Part shown: positions 1-9,011 of the stretch, piece by piece | How positions within the stretch are numbered: the first letter of the stretch is position 1 | Layout: every line of letters starts with the position of its first letter | Assembly (NCBI GenBank): GCA_951213105.1 | Contig: OX578136.1 | Location: forward strand, 155,317,178-155,381,177 | Source: Amaurobius ferox | Lineage: Eukaryota > Arthropoda > Arachnida > Araneae > Amaurobiidae | Direction: 5' to 3' | Length of the DNA stretch: 64,000 nucleotides | Notes under the pieces: generated by a model | The model's database searches: none | Seen by the model: only the letters and a program-made list of their open reading frames with translations | Told to the model about the DNA's origin: nothing | Made by a program: the position numbers and the translations under genes

Positions 1-1087
1 TGGTTTAAATATCTCAAATCCGATACATTAGTCGGAAATATTTTTAAAACTATCATAATACTACGATTATTTACTATATTTGAAAACTTCATCGAAAACA
101 ACTGAAATTCATTTAAATGACGTCATAGAAAAAATAACACGCCTGGATCTGTCTATAAAAACAGCATTTCATTCATAACATTTTCCCATTCATGTCATTC
201 ATCAGAATACTAAAATAATTTATTTTATTTGAAAATTAAGATCATGGAGCTACACGTAATTAAACTCTATGCGTAAAACTTCATGGAAAAAAATCGTCCT
301 TCTGTTTGTAAAATCAATGAATATTTGATTCATATCAGCTATGCAGACTCCATGAACTAAATGATTTTGTGTTAAAGAAATACAGCAATTCTAATACAAC
401 TCATTCTACATATTTTGCTGTTTACATTTTACATAGGTGAAAAGTAGGCTTTGTTGTAGAAATAATCAAATTTGAATGAGCATTTAAAATCAAATATATT
501 TTAATTGCGTTGTTTCAGTATGTCGATGCACAGAATTTATGCAAAAATAAAGTGATTTTAGGACGGATACAACACTCAATATGAATTAAAAAGAACTTTA
601 AAAATCACGATTTTGAGACAAGATGGATGCCATATATCATTTTGAAGTGGGTCACGTGATATTTTCATACCATGGTCACGTGATCGCTTCATATAAGAGG
701 TGTTATTATTATTTTAATTTTTATTTAAAAAACTACTGAATATATTTCGCTAAATATTTTTTTATATATTTTATAGAACAATTTGAATATTACCTAAAAT
801 TTTCGAAGCAATTTGTGAATTTTAAATCCGCTTAAAAATTGTTTGAAAAATTAGGTCCCATAGGGCTCAAAGTATTTCATTTTTTCAACCCGGGTTCAAT
901 CCAAAACTAATTGGGTGATATTATTGATTTATATTCCCATAGGTCCTACAGACCGTCTGAACAACATACTAAAATTTCATTTTGATTAAGTCATTTTTAC
1001 GGCAGTTATCGTGCTAACAGACAGACAGACAGACAGAATGAATGAACAAAGTCATAAACACTTTTCAACTTTGATGTAAAGTGTTAA
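1..1087 (-). repeat. Family A dispersed repeat, partial copy at window edge
   Basis: This is a non-coding repeat of about 1.3 kb that recurs at 21742-22480, 22630-23900, 33757-34171, 36235-37604, 38625-39920 and 43131-43438. In the orientation of the complete copies it starts with a hairpin (aacacttt...aaagtgtt), then a CTGT microsatellite, then a block with acgataactgccg, and ends with a second hairpin followed by ctttcttgtt. This copy is reversed and is cut by the left end of the window. I see no open frame, so it is likely a non-autonomous element of unknown class. Confidence 0.75.
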
Positions 1088-1379
1088 AAATGGGCAACAG
1101 TGGAAAAGAACGATGGAAAAACTTACGCTGGATGTGTGACTGACACCCTGCCATCATTAACCGTTAATGTATATATATAATTCATACATATGCATCGGAT
1201 AAGATTAGTCTGGCGTAAACGGGGTTCGATTAGAAACAGAAAAATAGGGCTTACCTCCTGATATTGATACTTGAATTGGATTTCCTGCTGAGGATATCAT
1301 ATCTCCAGGCAAAATTGTTGTTTCTATTTTCTGAAAAGTTTGTTCATCACTACAAGTAGAGAAAAAATTAGTTAAAATA

Positions 1380-1412
<33 letters not shown>
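1088..1412. other. Intergenic, ends in an AT microsatellite
   Basis: I see no gene here. Positions 1379-1412 are an AT dinucleotide run that provides the TA target for the pogo-like element that follows. Confidence 0.6.
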
Positions 1413-1415
<3 letters not shown>

Positions 1416-2011
1416 TCGGACCTCGTTATCCCGATACTTTCGGAACCACAAAAAAGTGTCGTCATAAGCGGAGTGTCGCGGTAACCGGAGTGGCAGAAAA
1501 CCATATTTATAAAAATTTTTTGAAGTGATGTCTGTGTGTGTGTGTGTGTGTGTGTGTAGTCAGTGAGACTGTGGAGACGATATCTTACGAACGAATAGAC
1601 CGATTCGAAGGAAATTTGGTACAAAAATCGCAATCCGCAAACACTGTAAGCCTATATTTTTTTAATGTAATCTAATGTACAGAACCCTCTTAAATTTTCG
1701 AGTGAAATTTTGAAAAAATCATTAAAAAATCAAGACCTTTAATAAAGTTACGAAAATAGACATTTCTTATGAAATTTTACCTTAGAAAACGATTGACATG
1801 AACTTTAGAACGCTAGCATGAACCGTTCTTGAGATATTGCACATTTTTCAAATAAATTTATCAAAAAATGCCATAAATTAAAAAAAATATTAACTGTTGA
1901 AAAACATGCTCACTTTTACATTAAAATCATATACAGAAAATCGAGACTTTGAAAAACAGCCGTGATAAGCGGAATGACGTGAAAACCGGGTGTCGGGATG
2001 AAGAGGTCCGA

Positions 2012-2014
<3 letters not shown>
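1413..2014. mobile_element. pogo/Tigger-like short inverted-repeat transposon (MITE)
   Basis: The ends are inverted copies: cagtcggacctcgttatccc on the left and its diverged reverse complement ending in gactg on the right. Both sides are flanked by TA inside AT runs. Ends of the form CAGT...ACTG with a TA duplication are typical of the pogo/Tigger group. Subterminal blocks with ataagcgga are also inverted. No transposase is encoded. The middle (about 1512-1925) is homologous to the family B repeat at 35270-35710, including its GT microsatellite, so the element has either captured or been invaded by that sequence. Confidence 0.7.
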
Positions 2015-2046
<32 letters not shown>

Positions 2047-2047
<1 letters not shown>

Positions 2048-2232
2048 TGGCTTCCAAAAGTTAAGCACGGACGGTAAAATCAACAAAAATGGAAAAGTAA
2101 AGCTTTGATTAACTCAAAATTGTACATGAAAGTAGCAAATGTGTTTATGCATTAAAAAAAATAAGAATTATGTGCAAAGATGGAAAAAATATTTACTTTT
2201 CGTAAGTTATATGACGACGTCACATTTGGGTC
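2047..2232 (-). mobile_element. Tc1-like element, 3' terminal piece left of the Polinton
   Basis: The segment begins after a TA in an AT run with ctggcttccaaaagttaag, which looks like a Tc1-type terminus, and stops exactly at the target duplication of the Polinton. The other part of the same element, with the transposase, lies at 16036-17000. Joining both sides of the insertion gives the 3' flank of the transposase gene. I could not find the opposite terminal repeat, so the assignment rests on position and the terminal motif. Confidence 0.5.
2227..2232. repeat. Polinton target-site duplication, left copy (TGGGTC)
   Basis: TGGGTC directly precedes the AGT terminus, and the same 6 bases directly follow the ACT terminus at 16036-16041. 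Six-base duplications are the known hallmark of Polinton integration. Confidence 0.93.
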
Positions 2233-2874
2233 AGTAGTGTATAGGGTGGACTCTGGGGCAAAATGACATAGTCATTTTATTCCAGAGTCCACCCAATATA
2301 CTACTACTTTTCTCCATTTTTTAAAAACCAGGACAACCTCTTAAAACCAAAAATGCATAAAATCATTCAAAAATGCATAAAATCATTCAAACATGCGTAT
2401 TTTTAAAAACATCAAAAATCAAGAGAGTTTTAGGACTCTAAAATTTAATACATTTTGACTTATATTTAAGTCATATAAGACATTATTGAGACCAAATCTA
2501 TCAAAATCTTTGAATATATGAAAGAAAATAATATCAAATATATTAGAGATAAACATGATTTTAAAATAAATGCATGAAAAAGAGGACCTCCAAATGAATG
2601 GCAGACCTCTAATATATTAAAAATGCTCTGTTTTTAAAGGGTGGGGTTGAGACCCCCCCCCATATATTTAATAGAAAAACTAATTCTAAACATTTTTTAT
2701 AAAATTAAAAAAGAATTATAAAAATATGAGGACCTGAGCCCTCTAATTTATTAAAGAAAATGAAATCATTACGAATATAAAATTATAAAACATATGTTTA
2801 ATAAAAAAGAAATTATAATTACAAATAATATACTATATTTTATACATTATAGTGCAAATCCAGTGGGGGTGACG
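2233..2874 (+). repeat. Polinton left terminal inverted repeat
   Basis: It matches the reverse complement of 15388-16035 with small differences. It contains a 21-bp direct duplication (aaaatgcataaaatcattca, near 2345-2390), a run of C at about 2652 and AT-rich sequence. Its inner edge, cagtgggggtgacg, is one arm of a hairpin that is complete at the right repeat. The last codons of the truncated major capsid frame lie inside this repeat. Confidence 0.93.
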
Positions 2875-3394
2875 TTGTGAATCCTTCGTTATAATCTTTA
2901 TTCATTTTCAAATTATTAAAAAATTCAGTTATTTTAGTAGTATCTTCAAAAGTACCTTCATATTTTAACTCTTTTCGGTCAGTTGAATCAGCTGTATCTA
3001 GATAAAAAAATTCATCTTGAGCTTGTGATGTTGTATAATTAGGAGTATAATGAGTTAATCTTAAAGCATGATTCATGATTGAAAAATTTGACTGTGTATT
3101 TGATTCAATTTCGGTATCTCCTATATGTACTTTTAAAGTTTTAATAAAACCTCCGCCATTTACCAGACTCACATTTTCGTTTCCAATGGATGATTTATCA
3201 TTTTTGGTAATTTTTAATTTTTGTTCAAGATATCCTCTAGAATATAAAATTTTTGCTTTAGTATCATTATGAAAAACATAGGTTGCATTCTCATCTGATC
3301 TATATTCTTTTGGGTGAATTTCTCTTAATTCATAACTTTTAATTTGATCATAATAATAATAATGAGTATCACACAAATCATAAATCTTTTGCAT
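2840..3394 (-). pseudogene. Major capsid protein (double jelly-roll), N-terminal fragment
   Basis: The frame has 184 residues against the 500-600 usual for Polinton capsid proteins. It reads like the first jelly-roll: a strand with YLEQKLKITK near residue 56, an asparagine-glycine turn, then LKVHIGDTEIES, and an FFYLDT motif near residue 129, followed by NEGFTT. The last dozen residues are encoded by the left terminal repeat, so the C-terminal two thirds were deleted and the frame runs into the repeat. The start is secure because its ATG follows the stop of the preceding small gene as TAAATG. The family call rests on motif resemblance and gene position; a fold comparison would settle it. Confidence 0.6.
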
Positions 3395-3532
3395 TTATTT
3401 AGGAAGAATTTTTAAACCACCTCCTTTCTTTTTCATTGAAAATATTTCATTTAATTTATTTCGTGGTTTTTCTTCAGTTTTCAACAAAACCTTACCTTTT
3501 TTACTTTTTCTGTATAATCTATGTTTATTCAT
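3395..3532 (-). CDS. Small basic capsid-associated protein (45 residues)
   Basis: This short gene fills the space between the penton and capsid genes. It starts with ATG behind TAAATAA and ends in TAAATG, where the ATG is the start of the capsid gene. The product is rich in lysine and arginine, begins MNKHRLYRKSKKGK and has MKKKGGGLKILPK at the C-terminus. Small basic proteins with a glycine run are known in adenovirus-like and Polinton morphogenesis blocks, where they may bind DNA or be cut by the viral protease. That function is inferred from charge and position only. Confidence 0.6.
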   Translation of the reverse strand: MNKHRLYRKSKKGKVLLKTEEKPRNKLNEIFSMKKKGGGLKILPK

Positions 3533-3555
3533 TTATTTATGAAGAAAAACCTGGT

Positions 3556-4275
3556 CTAACAATTGATATACGTAGTTATCCTAAAAATAGGTATAAAATT
3601 AAATTCTACAGCTCCTTTATTTAAATCAATTAATTCACCTTTTTGATTAGTAATCCACATTTTTATTCTTTCAACAGGATCCGTTTTAACAGGAAAATAT
3701 ATCCAATTATTAAATTCTTTTGAAATTATACTACCTGGAGGATTTTTATTAATGAAAGAATAAATGACTTCTGAATTAGATTGATTTATTAAAGATCCTT
3801 TTACAACATCACAGTGAATATAAATAATATCATTTCCATTGGATATATCAGCTATATGTTCACCTTCAACCTCTGTTTCTTCATCATAACTTCCATACGT
3901 CGGTTTTAAAAAGCCTATAATTTTATGAAAGTTACTTTCTGTAAAATCAATTACCCAATTTTTTTTCAGTTTAATAGCTATTCTTTGTCTTGCTTCAATA
4001 ATACCAAATTTCACAGGTGGATCCTCACCAAATATTTTTATCATATACTCATTTAAACCTCTTATAGTATAATTACCATTTGAGATAACAATTGGTATAT
4101 CTGTGTCTAATGTATTCATTCTAAATATGTTATTTCTATAATTCTCACTTATATTAAACCATGAAACTTCCATAGAAACCGACTGCAAAGCTAATTTTTT
4201 TAATTTAAGAGGTGTAATAAAATTTACAGTAAATTCCTCTGATTTCTCATGACCTTCAGATTTTAATATTATCAT
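3556..4275 (-). CDS. Minor capsid protein (penton-like, single jelly-roll)
   Basis: An intact frame of 239 residues, close to the usual size for Polinton minor capsid proteins. The C-terminal half shows the typical pattern: NDIIYIHCDVV near residue 148, VIYSFINK near residue 168, then a tract ending WIYFPVK, and near residue 208 MWITNQKGELIDL followed by a final beta strand. In this family the protein forms the pentamer at capsid vertices. Its ATG overlaps the protease stop by 4 bases (TAAATGA), which fixes the start and implies co-transcription. It is one of the few unbroken genes in the element. Confidence 0.8.
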   Translation of the reverse strand: MIILKSEGHEKSEEFTVNFITPLKLKKLALQSVSMEVSWFNISENYRNNIFRMNTLDTDIPIVISNGNYTIRGLNEYMIKIFGEDPPVKFGIIEARQRIAIKLKKNWVIDFTESNFHKIIGFLKPTYGSYDEETEVEGEHIADISNGNDIIYIHCDVVKGSLINQSNSEVIYSFINKNPPGSIISKEFNNWIYFPVKTDPVERIKMWITNQKGELIDLNKGAVEFNFIPIFRITTYINC

Positions 4276-4712
4276 TTATACAGAACAAAATTTTCATTAT
4301 AGTCACTAGGTTTTTGTGTAGGAAATGATTTGAGAACATTTTTAAGTGATTTACCTTTATTCCTTTCTCTTATATATTTCATACAAAATAAACCACATTT
4401 CACAGATGTAGGTTTCTGTAAAAAACTATCATTATGACGAATTTTTGTTTTTTTATTAGATGTAACAAGAAATGATTTAATATTTTTAGGAATATAATCT
4501 TTCTTCATATTGTCATATTCACCAAACGGATCAAAATATTCCAAATATTTATATTTAGGATCATTATAATAACAAACCCAATGAATTCCATGACCTGTTG
4601 ATACATCTAAATTAATGATTCCATTTTCAAATTTACCTATTGTTTTAGGTAACAAATCGGAGGTAAATACACCTCTAAATCCTTTTTCATTTTTCATATT
4701 TTCTTCAATCAT
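4272..4712 (-). CDS. Adenain-type cysteine maturation protease
   Basis: The product resembles the adenovirus/Polinton protease that matures capsid proteins. Visible elements are FRGVFTSD near the N-terminus, INLD, then GHGIHWVCYY carrying the presumed catalytic histidine, EYFDPFGE with the acidic partner, and KCGLFCMKYI with the presumed catalytic cysteine after a glutamine-proline segment. I chose the ATG at 4712, not the longer frame beginning at 4817, because the upstream portion overlaps the C-terminal coding end of the pX-like gene in another frame and because ATG at 4712 overlaps that gene's TGA (AAATGA), the arrangement used throughout this block. The length is 146 residues and no break is seen. 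Confidence 0.82.
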   Translation of the reverse strand: MIEENMKNEKGFRGVFTSDLLPKTIGKFENGIINLDVSTGHGIHWVCYYNDPKYKYLEYFDPFGEYDNMKKDYIPKNIKSFLVTSNKKTKIRHNDSFLQKPTSVKCGLFCMKYIRERNKGKSLKNVLKSFPTQKPSDYNENFVLYK

Positions 4713-5147
4713 TTTGTTACTAATTCCCAAGGTTGATATATTCCCTTTCCACGTTTTTTTTCCCCAGATCCTTTCATCTTTTTTGTACAGTTGAACAATC
4801 CAATCCAGATAAAGCACCTGTTGCTAATGCTGGAACTGCAAATTTAGCAGCGGTTATTAAAGAGGGTATAACTGCTGCTAGAAATGGTAAAAATTCTCCA
4901 TTTTTATCTAATTGCGTTTTACTGATAGTAATTCTTTTTCCATCATTAATATGATTAATATGAGTTTTAGTTAAATACATCTCATGATTAGGAGTTTTAG
5001 ATTTATCTATTTGTAATGTTAGTTCTTCTTTATTTCTAAAAGCTGATTTAAGTTTATTTTTCTGACCTTCACTCAAATAAACTTTAGTTTTATCATTTAT
5101 TAACAGAGAAATTGTTTATGATATCGTTGTACATCATTATAAGTCAT
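4709..5147 (-). pseudogene. pX/pVI-like hydrophobic capsid-associated protein, frameshifted
   Basis: The start overlaps the stop of the upstream gene (TAAATGA at 5144-5147) and the end overlaps the protease start. The frame is broken near 5100 and again near 4785, both at or beside A/T runs. The readable middle has repeated motifs of the form LS/LT-x-x-Q (LSEGQKNKL, LTKTHI, ISKTQL), then a glycine-hydrophobic stretch GEFLPFLAAVIPSL followed by AVPALATGALSGL. Proteins of this design in Polintons and adenovirus-like viruses are minor core or membrane-active capsid components. The function here is inferred from that resemblance and the position next to the protease. Confidence 0.6.
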
Positions 5148-5851
5148 TTATCTATTTTTAATAACGTATCTAACAATAAAACTACTTGATTATACAATTT
5201 CTTTGATTTACTTCCATTACATATTTTTTCTGTTAAATTTGATAATACATCCAATCCTTTACCCACATTTATATCTTCTCGAATCCGATTTAATCTATAC
5301 ATATAAATTTGCAACATATTTTCTTTATTTATAATTTCTTCTATTTCGCTCTTTTCTGATTTAATACCTCCTCTGAAATATATTAACCCTAGAAATTGAA
5401 CTATTTAAGTTGCCCCTTTTCCTCGATAATCCTTCTTTTAGATGTTTAGCTTTTGCATACATCTCTTCTAATTTCTCTTGATCGTTTAAAAATACTGAAG
5501 GTCTGTATAATTTCTCCTCTTTTAAATATTTTAAATTTAAATTTTGATCGATATTATAAGTATCAGATACTAATTCTTTCACAGCTTCAATAGGCTCTTC
5601 TATAGATGGAAATGAAATATTTTCTACAGCATTTGTAATACTTTTTACAATCTCTTTATTTGATATTTCATATTTTTCAATTTCTTGAGTGACTGGTTTA
5701 TGAAATTCCTCTAAGGTTTTTTGAATACCTAATTTTTCTTTTAGTTATCTTCACTATTCTTTCTTATTTCTTTTTCTAATTTTACTAATTTAATTGAATC
5801 TTTTATTTGCTTTATAAACTTGTGTTTTCGTTTTTTTTCTAATTCGTTCAT
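5144..5851 (-). pseudogene. Uncharacterised coiled-coil Polinton protein, frameshifted
   Basis: This is the first gene of the leftward block. It starts at an ATG behind TATATAA and ends TAAATGA, overlapping the next gene. It is read in three frame segments with breaks near 5745 and 5370. The N-terminus is a highly charged helix beginning MNELEKKRKHKFIKQIKDS; the middle contains helices rich in lysine and glutamate (YLKEEKLYRPS, EKLEEMYAKAKHLKEG); the C-terminus includes MLQIYMYRLNRIRED. I recognise no catalytic motif. Position suggests a structural or scaffolding role, but that is inference. Confidence 0.5.
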
Positions 5852-5926
5852 TTATATAATATTAATTTTTTTACTGCAGCTAATTTTATTTTTTAGTACA
5901 GTAAATTTTATTTTTTACTGTTATAT
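5852..5926. promoter_or_regulatory. Divergent promoter between the two Polinton gene blocks
   Basis: The 75 bases between the starts of the coiled-coil gene (leftward) and the ATPase gene (rightward) are very AT-rich. They contain attttttactg motifs and an inverted cagtaaa, so the sequence is nearly symmetric. Both start codons are preceded by ATATAA. This is the only non-coding gap between the oppositely oriented blocks, so a bidirectional promoter is the simple reading. Confidence 0.5.
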
Positions 5927-6661
5927 AAATGATAAAAATTAAAGATTACACGGAACCAGATGATACCAGATGATACCACGGAACTAGATACCTGATCCTA
6001 ATCAACATCTTTTGTTACCTAAACATCCATTTAGATTGCTTATAACAGGGCCTTCAGGTTCAGGTAAAACAAATTTACTGTTAAATATGATTTATGATTT
6101 TTTAAATTTTGATGCATTATATATATGTGCAAAAGATTTATACGAACCTAAATATTCTACATTACAAGAAATATATACAATGTTTGAAGATATAGAAAGA
6201 GAAGATATTTTGAAATGTAAGAAGAATAAGAAAACATTATTAGAATTATATGATAAATACAAAAAAGAAGTATTCTTTTCTTCAGATGATTTTATTACAG
6301 TAGATGATTTAAATCCTACATTAAAGAATTTAGTTATTTTCGATGATTGTGTGACTCAGAAAGATCAAAAAACCTTTCAGGAATTATTTATCAGAGGTAG
6401 AAAGAAAACGCATCTATTATTTATTTATCACAGTCATATTATTCAACACCTATCAATATAAGAAAGAACTGTAATCACTTTATATTTTTCAATCTACAAC
6501 CAAAAGAAATGCAACAGATTGTAAGAGAGATAGACGGTAAATTAAGTACTGAAGAATTCAAACAAATATATAATAAAAGTGTTCAAAAACAATACGATTT
6601 TTTAATGTTAGATTTAGTGAATCCAAAAATGTGATACAGAAAAAAATTTGATCCTATATAA
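5927..6661 (+). pseudogene. FtsK/A32-like DNA packaging ATPase, frameshifted
   Basis: The product resembles the packaging ATPase of Polintons and related viruses, which pumps the genome into the capsid. The Walker A motif GPSGSGKT lies near 6048-6071 and a Walker B-like LVIFDDC near 6333-6353. The central part is intact from about 6000 to 6440. A break near 5985 separates the first codons, which start at an ATG behind TATATAA. A second break near 6440 precedes a readable C-terminal segment (NIRKNCNHFIFFNLQPKEM). A TGA at 6632-6634 interrupts the last codons before TAA at 6659-6661. The gene is therefore complete in extent but not translatable as it stands. Confidence 0.85.
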
Positions 6662-6666
6662 AGGAA

Positions 6667-7059
6667 ATGGATGAATATTTAGAAAAAAGATTGTATGTTT
6701 ACAGAAAGAGTAGAAATTTGTATCAAAAGATAAGTATTTCATTATCAGTAAGTAAGGTCATTCTAAGTGGAAGGGGTTTATCAGCTATAGCTTTTCTTCC
6801 GCTTGCTTTTTTAAGTTTATCGGTTGGAATAGTAGAAGCTATTGATCTTGCATTAAAAATAGCAGAAAGAAAAGAAGAATATAGACATTGTTATAATTTT
6901 TATAAAGAACTCATAATTTCGTTTAAAGCTAAGGATATGACAGAAGAAGAAATTTATATGCGAGAAAAGGATTTCATAAAAAGTTTAAAATTTAATCCAG
7001 TTGAAAAATATGTAAAACAAATGCAATTGAATGGATATAAATTTATTCATCCTAAATAA
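6667..7059 (+). CDS. Small membrane protein of unknown function
   Basis: An intact frame of 130 residues that begins 5 bases after the ATPase gene and ends directly before the next ATG (TAAATG). Residues about 25-65 form a hydrophobic region (ISLSVSKVILSG, then FLPLAFLSLSVGIV), enough for one or two membrane segments. It is flanked by a basic N-terminus rich in tyrosine and arginine and a charged helical C-terminus. I do not recognise a named family. The position between packaging ATPase and phospholipase suggests a virion or membrane role, which is not shown by the sequence. Confidence 0.65.
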   Translation: MDEYLEKRLYVYRKSRNLYQKISISLSVSKVILSGRGLSAIAFLPLAFLSLSVGIVEAIDLALKIAERKEEYRHCYNFYKELIISFKAKDMTEEEIYMREKDFIKSLKFNPVEKYVKQMQLNGYKFIHPK

Positions 7060-7530
7060 ATGAAAGGTGGTGATATTGTTGGATGGTTACAAGATAAAAT
7101 AAATCCTCCAGAATTGCATTTACCAGGGTATCAATAATGTGGTCCAAATACAAAATTAGAAAAAAGATTAAAAAGAGGTGATCCTGGAATAAATAGAGTT
7201 GATAAAGCATGTAAAAAACACGATATTTCTTATAGTAAAACAAAGGATACAAAACAGAGACATGTTGCTGATCAAGAATTAATATATGATTTAAATTCTA
7301 TACAAGATCCAACATTTCGAGAAAGATTAGATAGAGTAATTATTAAACCTATTATTAAAGCTAAAAAAACTTTTGGGTTAGGAATTTCTCCTAATATGTA
7401 TTGTGTCAAGTGTAAAAAGAAAACCGAAACTAAAAATTATCATGAAACTACATCTAAAAATAATAAACCAGTTGTTAAAGGTATTTGTACAATTTGTGGT
7501 AGTAAAAAGAAATACATTTTTTGGAAGAAA
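7060..7530 (+). pseudogene. Phospholipase A2-like domain plus zinc ribbon, one in-frame stop
   Basis: The ATG follows the previous stop as TAAATG. The reading shows LHLPGYQ, an in-frame TAA near 7134, then CGPNTKLEKR, a GDPGINRVD segment and CKKHDISYS, which carries the histidine-aspartate pair of the parvovirus VP1-type phospholipase A2 fold. This fold modifies host membranes during entry in parvoviruses, and similar domains occur in Polintons and adintoviruses. From 7396 a zinc ribbon follows (CVKC ... CTICG). No stop separates this from the integrase, so the two domains and the integrase share one frame. The single nonsense codon sits inside the calcium-loop region. Confidence 0.75.
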
Positions 7531-8548
7531 AATTTAAAAGAGACATATTATAATCCAGAAACAGGTTATTGTGGTATTCAAGAATTGAAAAGAAAAACAG
7601 GATTACCTAATGTTGAAGAATTTTTACATGAACAAGATGTATATGCTAGATATAAACCTGTCATTCGTAAATTTAAAAGAAGGAGAGTTTATGTTCCAAA
7701 CAGTAATAATCAAATTGACGCTGATTTGTTATTTATAAAAAATTATAGCAAATATAACGATGGAACTAATTATTTGTTAACAGTTATAGATGCTTTTAAT
7801 AAATATGCTTGGGCTTTCCCTATAAAAAGAAAAACATCTGAAGAAGTCGTACAAGGTTTCAAACAAGTTTTTAAAGAAAGAAAGCCAAAATTCATTTTGA
7901 CAGATGAAGGTACTGAATTTACAGGAAAAGTTACACAAAAATTATTCAAAGATAATAATATACATTGGTTTACGCCTTATAATAAAGAAATAAAATCTTC
8001 AATAGCTGAGAGATTTAATAGAAGTATAAGAGAAAAAATAATAAAATATATGCATGCTAACAATACTAAAAGATATATTGATGTATTACCTAAATTACTT
8101 AAAAATTATAACAATTCATATCATAGATCAATAAAAATGACACCCGTTGAGGCTAGTCGAGACGAAAATGAATCTCAAGTTTATAAAAAATTTATATACG
8201 AAACAGATCATAAAAAAACCTAAATTTAAGATAGGGGATAGAGTTAGAATATCAACAATTAAAAAAACATTCAGGAAAGTAGATGATTCTACATTTACGG
8301 AGGAAATTTTTATGGTTTCTGAAGTAATCAAAACAGATCCAATTACTTATCGATTAAAATATTTAAACAGTAAAAAAATGGAAGGAACTTTTTATGAAAA
8401 TGAAATGGTAAAATATAATAAAAAATATGATGCATATAAAATTGAAAAAATCATAAAAAAGAAAGGTAATAAATATTTTGTAAAATGGTTAGGATGTCCT
8501 GATGAATTTAATAGTTGGACATCTGATTTATGTGATGTTAGGTATTAG
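7531..8548 (+). pseudogene. Polinton integrase (rve core) with C-terminal chromodomain, frameshifted
   Basis: This enzyme inserts the element into host DNA. It begins near YYNPETGY, has the catalytic core with the first aspartate in QIDADLLF, the second in LTDEGTEFTG and the glutamate in SSIAERFNRS. It continues through a conserved YNNSYHRSIKMTPVEAS segment. A run of seven A at about 8212 breaks the frame; the adjacent frame continues with a small SH3-like region (FKIGDRVRIS) and a chromodomain (YKIEKIIKKKGNKYFVKWLG ... FNSWTSD). No ATG lies between the zinc ribbon and the core, so either the gene is fused to the upstream domain or its own start was lost. Confidence 0.85.
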
Positions 8549-8598
8549 TTTAAATTTTTCAAAATCTTTAACTTTTAAATCTATTATGATGATTTTTA

Positions 8599-8621
8599 CG
8601 GGAGGTGACGTATCACCCCCC
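8599..8621. terminator. G/C-run hairpin after the integrase gene
   Basis: The sequence ggaggtgacgtatcacc folds with stem GGTGA/TCACC and loop CGTA, extended by G and C runs, about 50 bases after the integrase stop. Very similar hairpins occur after the right-end gene (15380-15406) and, as one arm only, at the end of the capsid frame (2861-2874). A role in transcript 3'-end formation is inferred from their shared position. Confidence 0.45.
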
Positions 8622-8671
8622 CCCCCGCTCTTATAACATAGTAATATTTTTAATTGTTGATAATTTTCTTG

Positions 8672-9010
8672 GAGCATCATCTTTATATACTTTCTTTTTT
8701 TAATCTATTTTTATATTCTTAATTTTATAAACTTTATCATCATTAGAAATCCATAATGAGTTCTTTTCTTATATAAGTACCAGTTATTATATATTTCATC
8801 CTTTAATTGTGATGGTCTGAGCCATTACTAATCATCAGTTTTTGATACCACATCGCGGGAATATCTTACTTGTATATAAATGAATGTTAACTTTTTTGAC
8901 GGTGCTGAAATGGTTGAATCGATTGATATTTCAGATAATGAAGTTTCAGATAATGAAGTAGCGCATGATTTAAAGATGAAATTAATGTATTCAGATGATG
9001 AATATTTTTA
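8672..9010 (+). repeat. 339-bp tandem duplication, first copy
   Basis: This segment and 9011-9349 look identical base for base. Each copy contains the putative promoter and leader and the first 130 bases of the following gene. The first copy yields a 43-codon truncated frame (8880-9011) that runs into TAG at the junction. The perfect identity points to a very recent duplication, or to an assembly artefact. Confidence 0.93.
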
Positions 9011-9011
9011 G
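8880..9011 (+). pseudogene. Truncated duplicate of the 5' end of the 9219 gene
   Basis: It has the same ATG and first codons as 9219-9350, then a TAG created at the duplication junction. The frame has 43 codons. It is probably non-functional unless the short peptide matters; an acidic repeat DNEVSDNEV is within it. Confidence 0.7.

Noticed and set aside
4713..4817. Longer N-terminus for the protease starting at 4817
   Set aside because: It overlaps what looks like the C-terminus of the pX-like gene, and the ATG at 4712 has the expected overlap with its stop.
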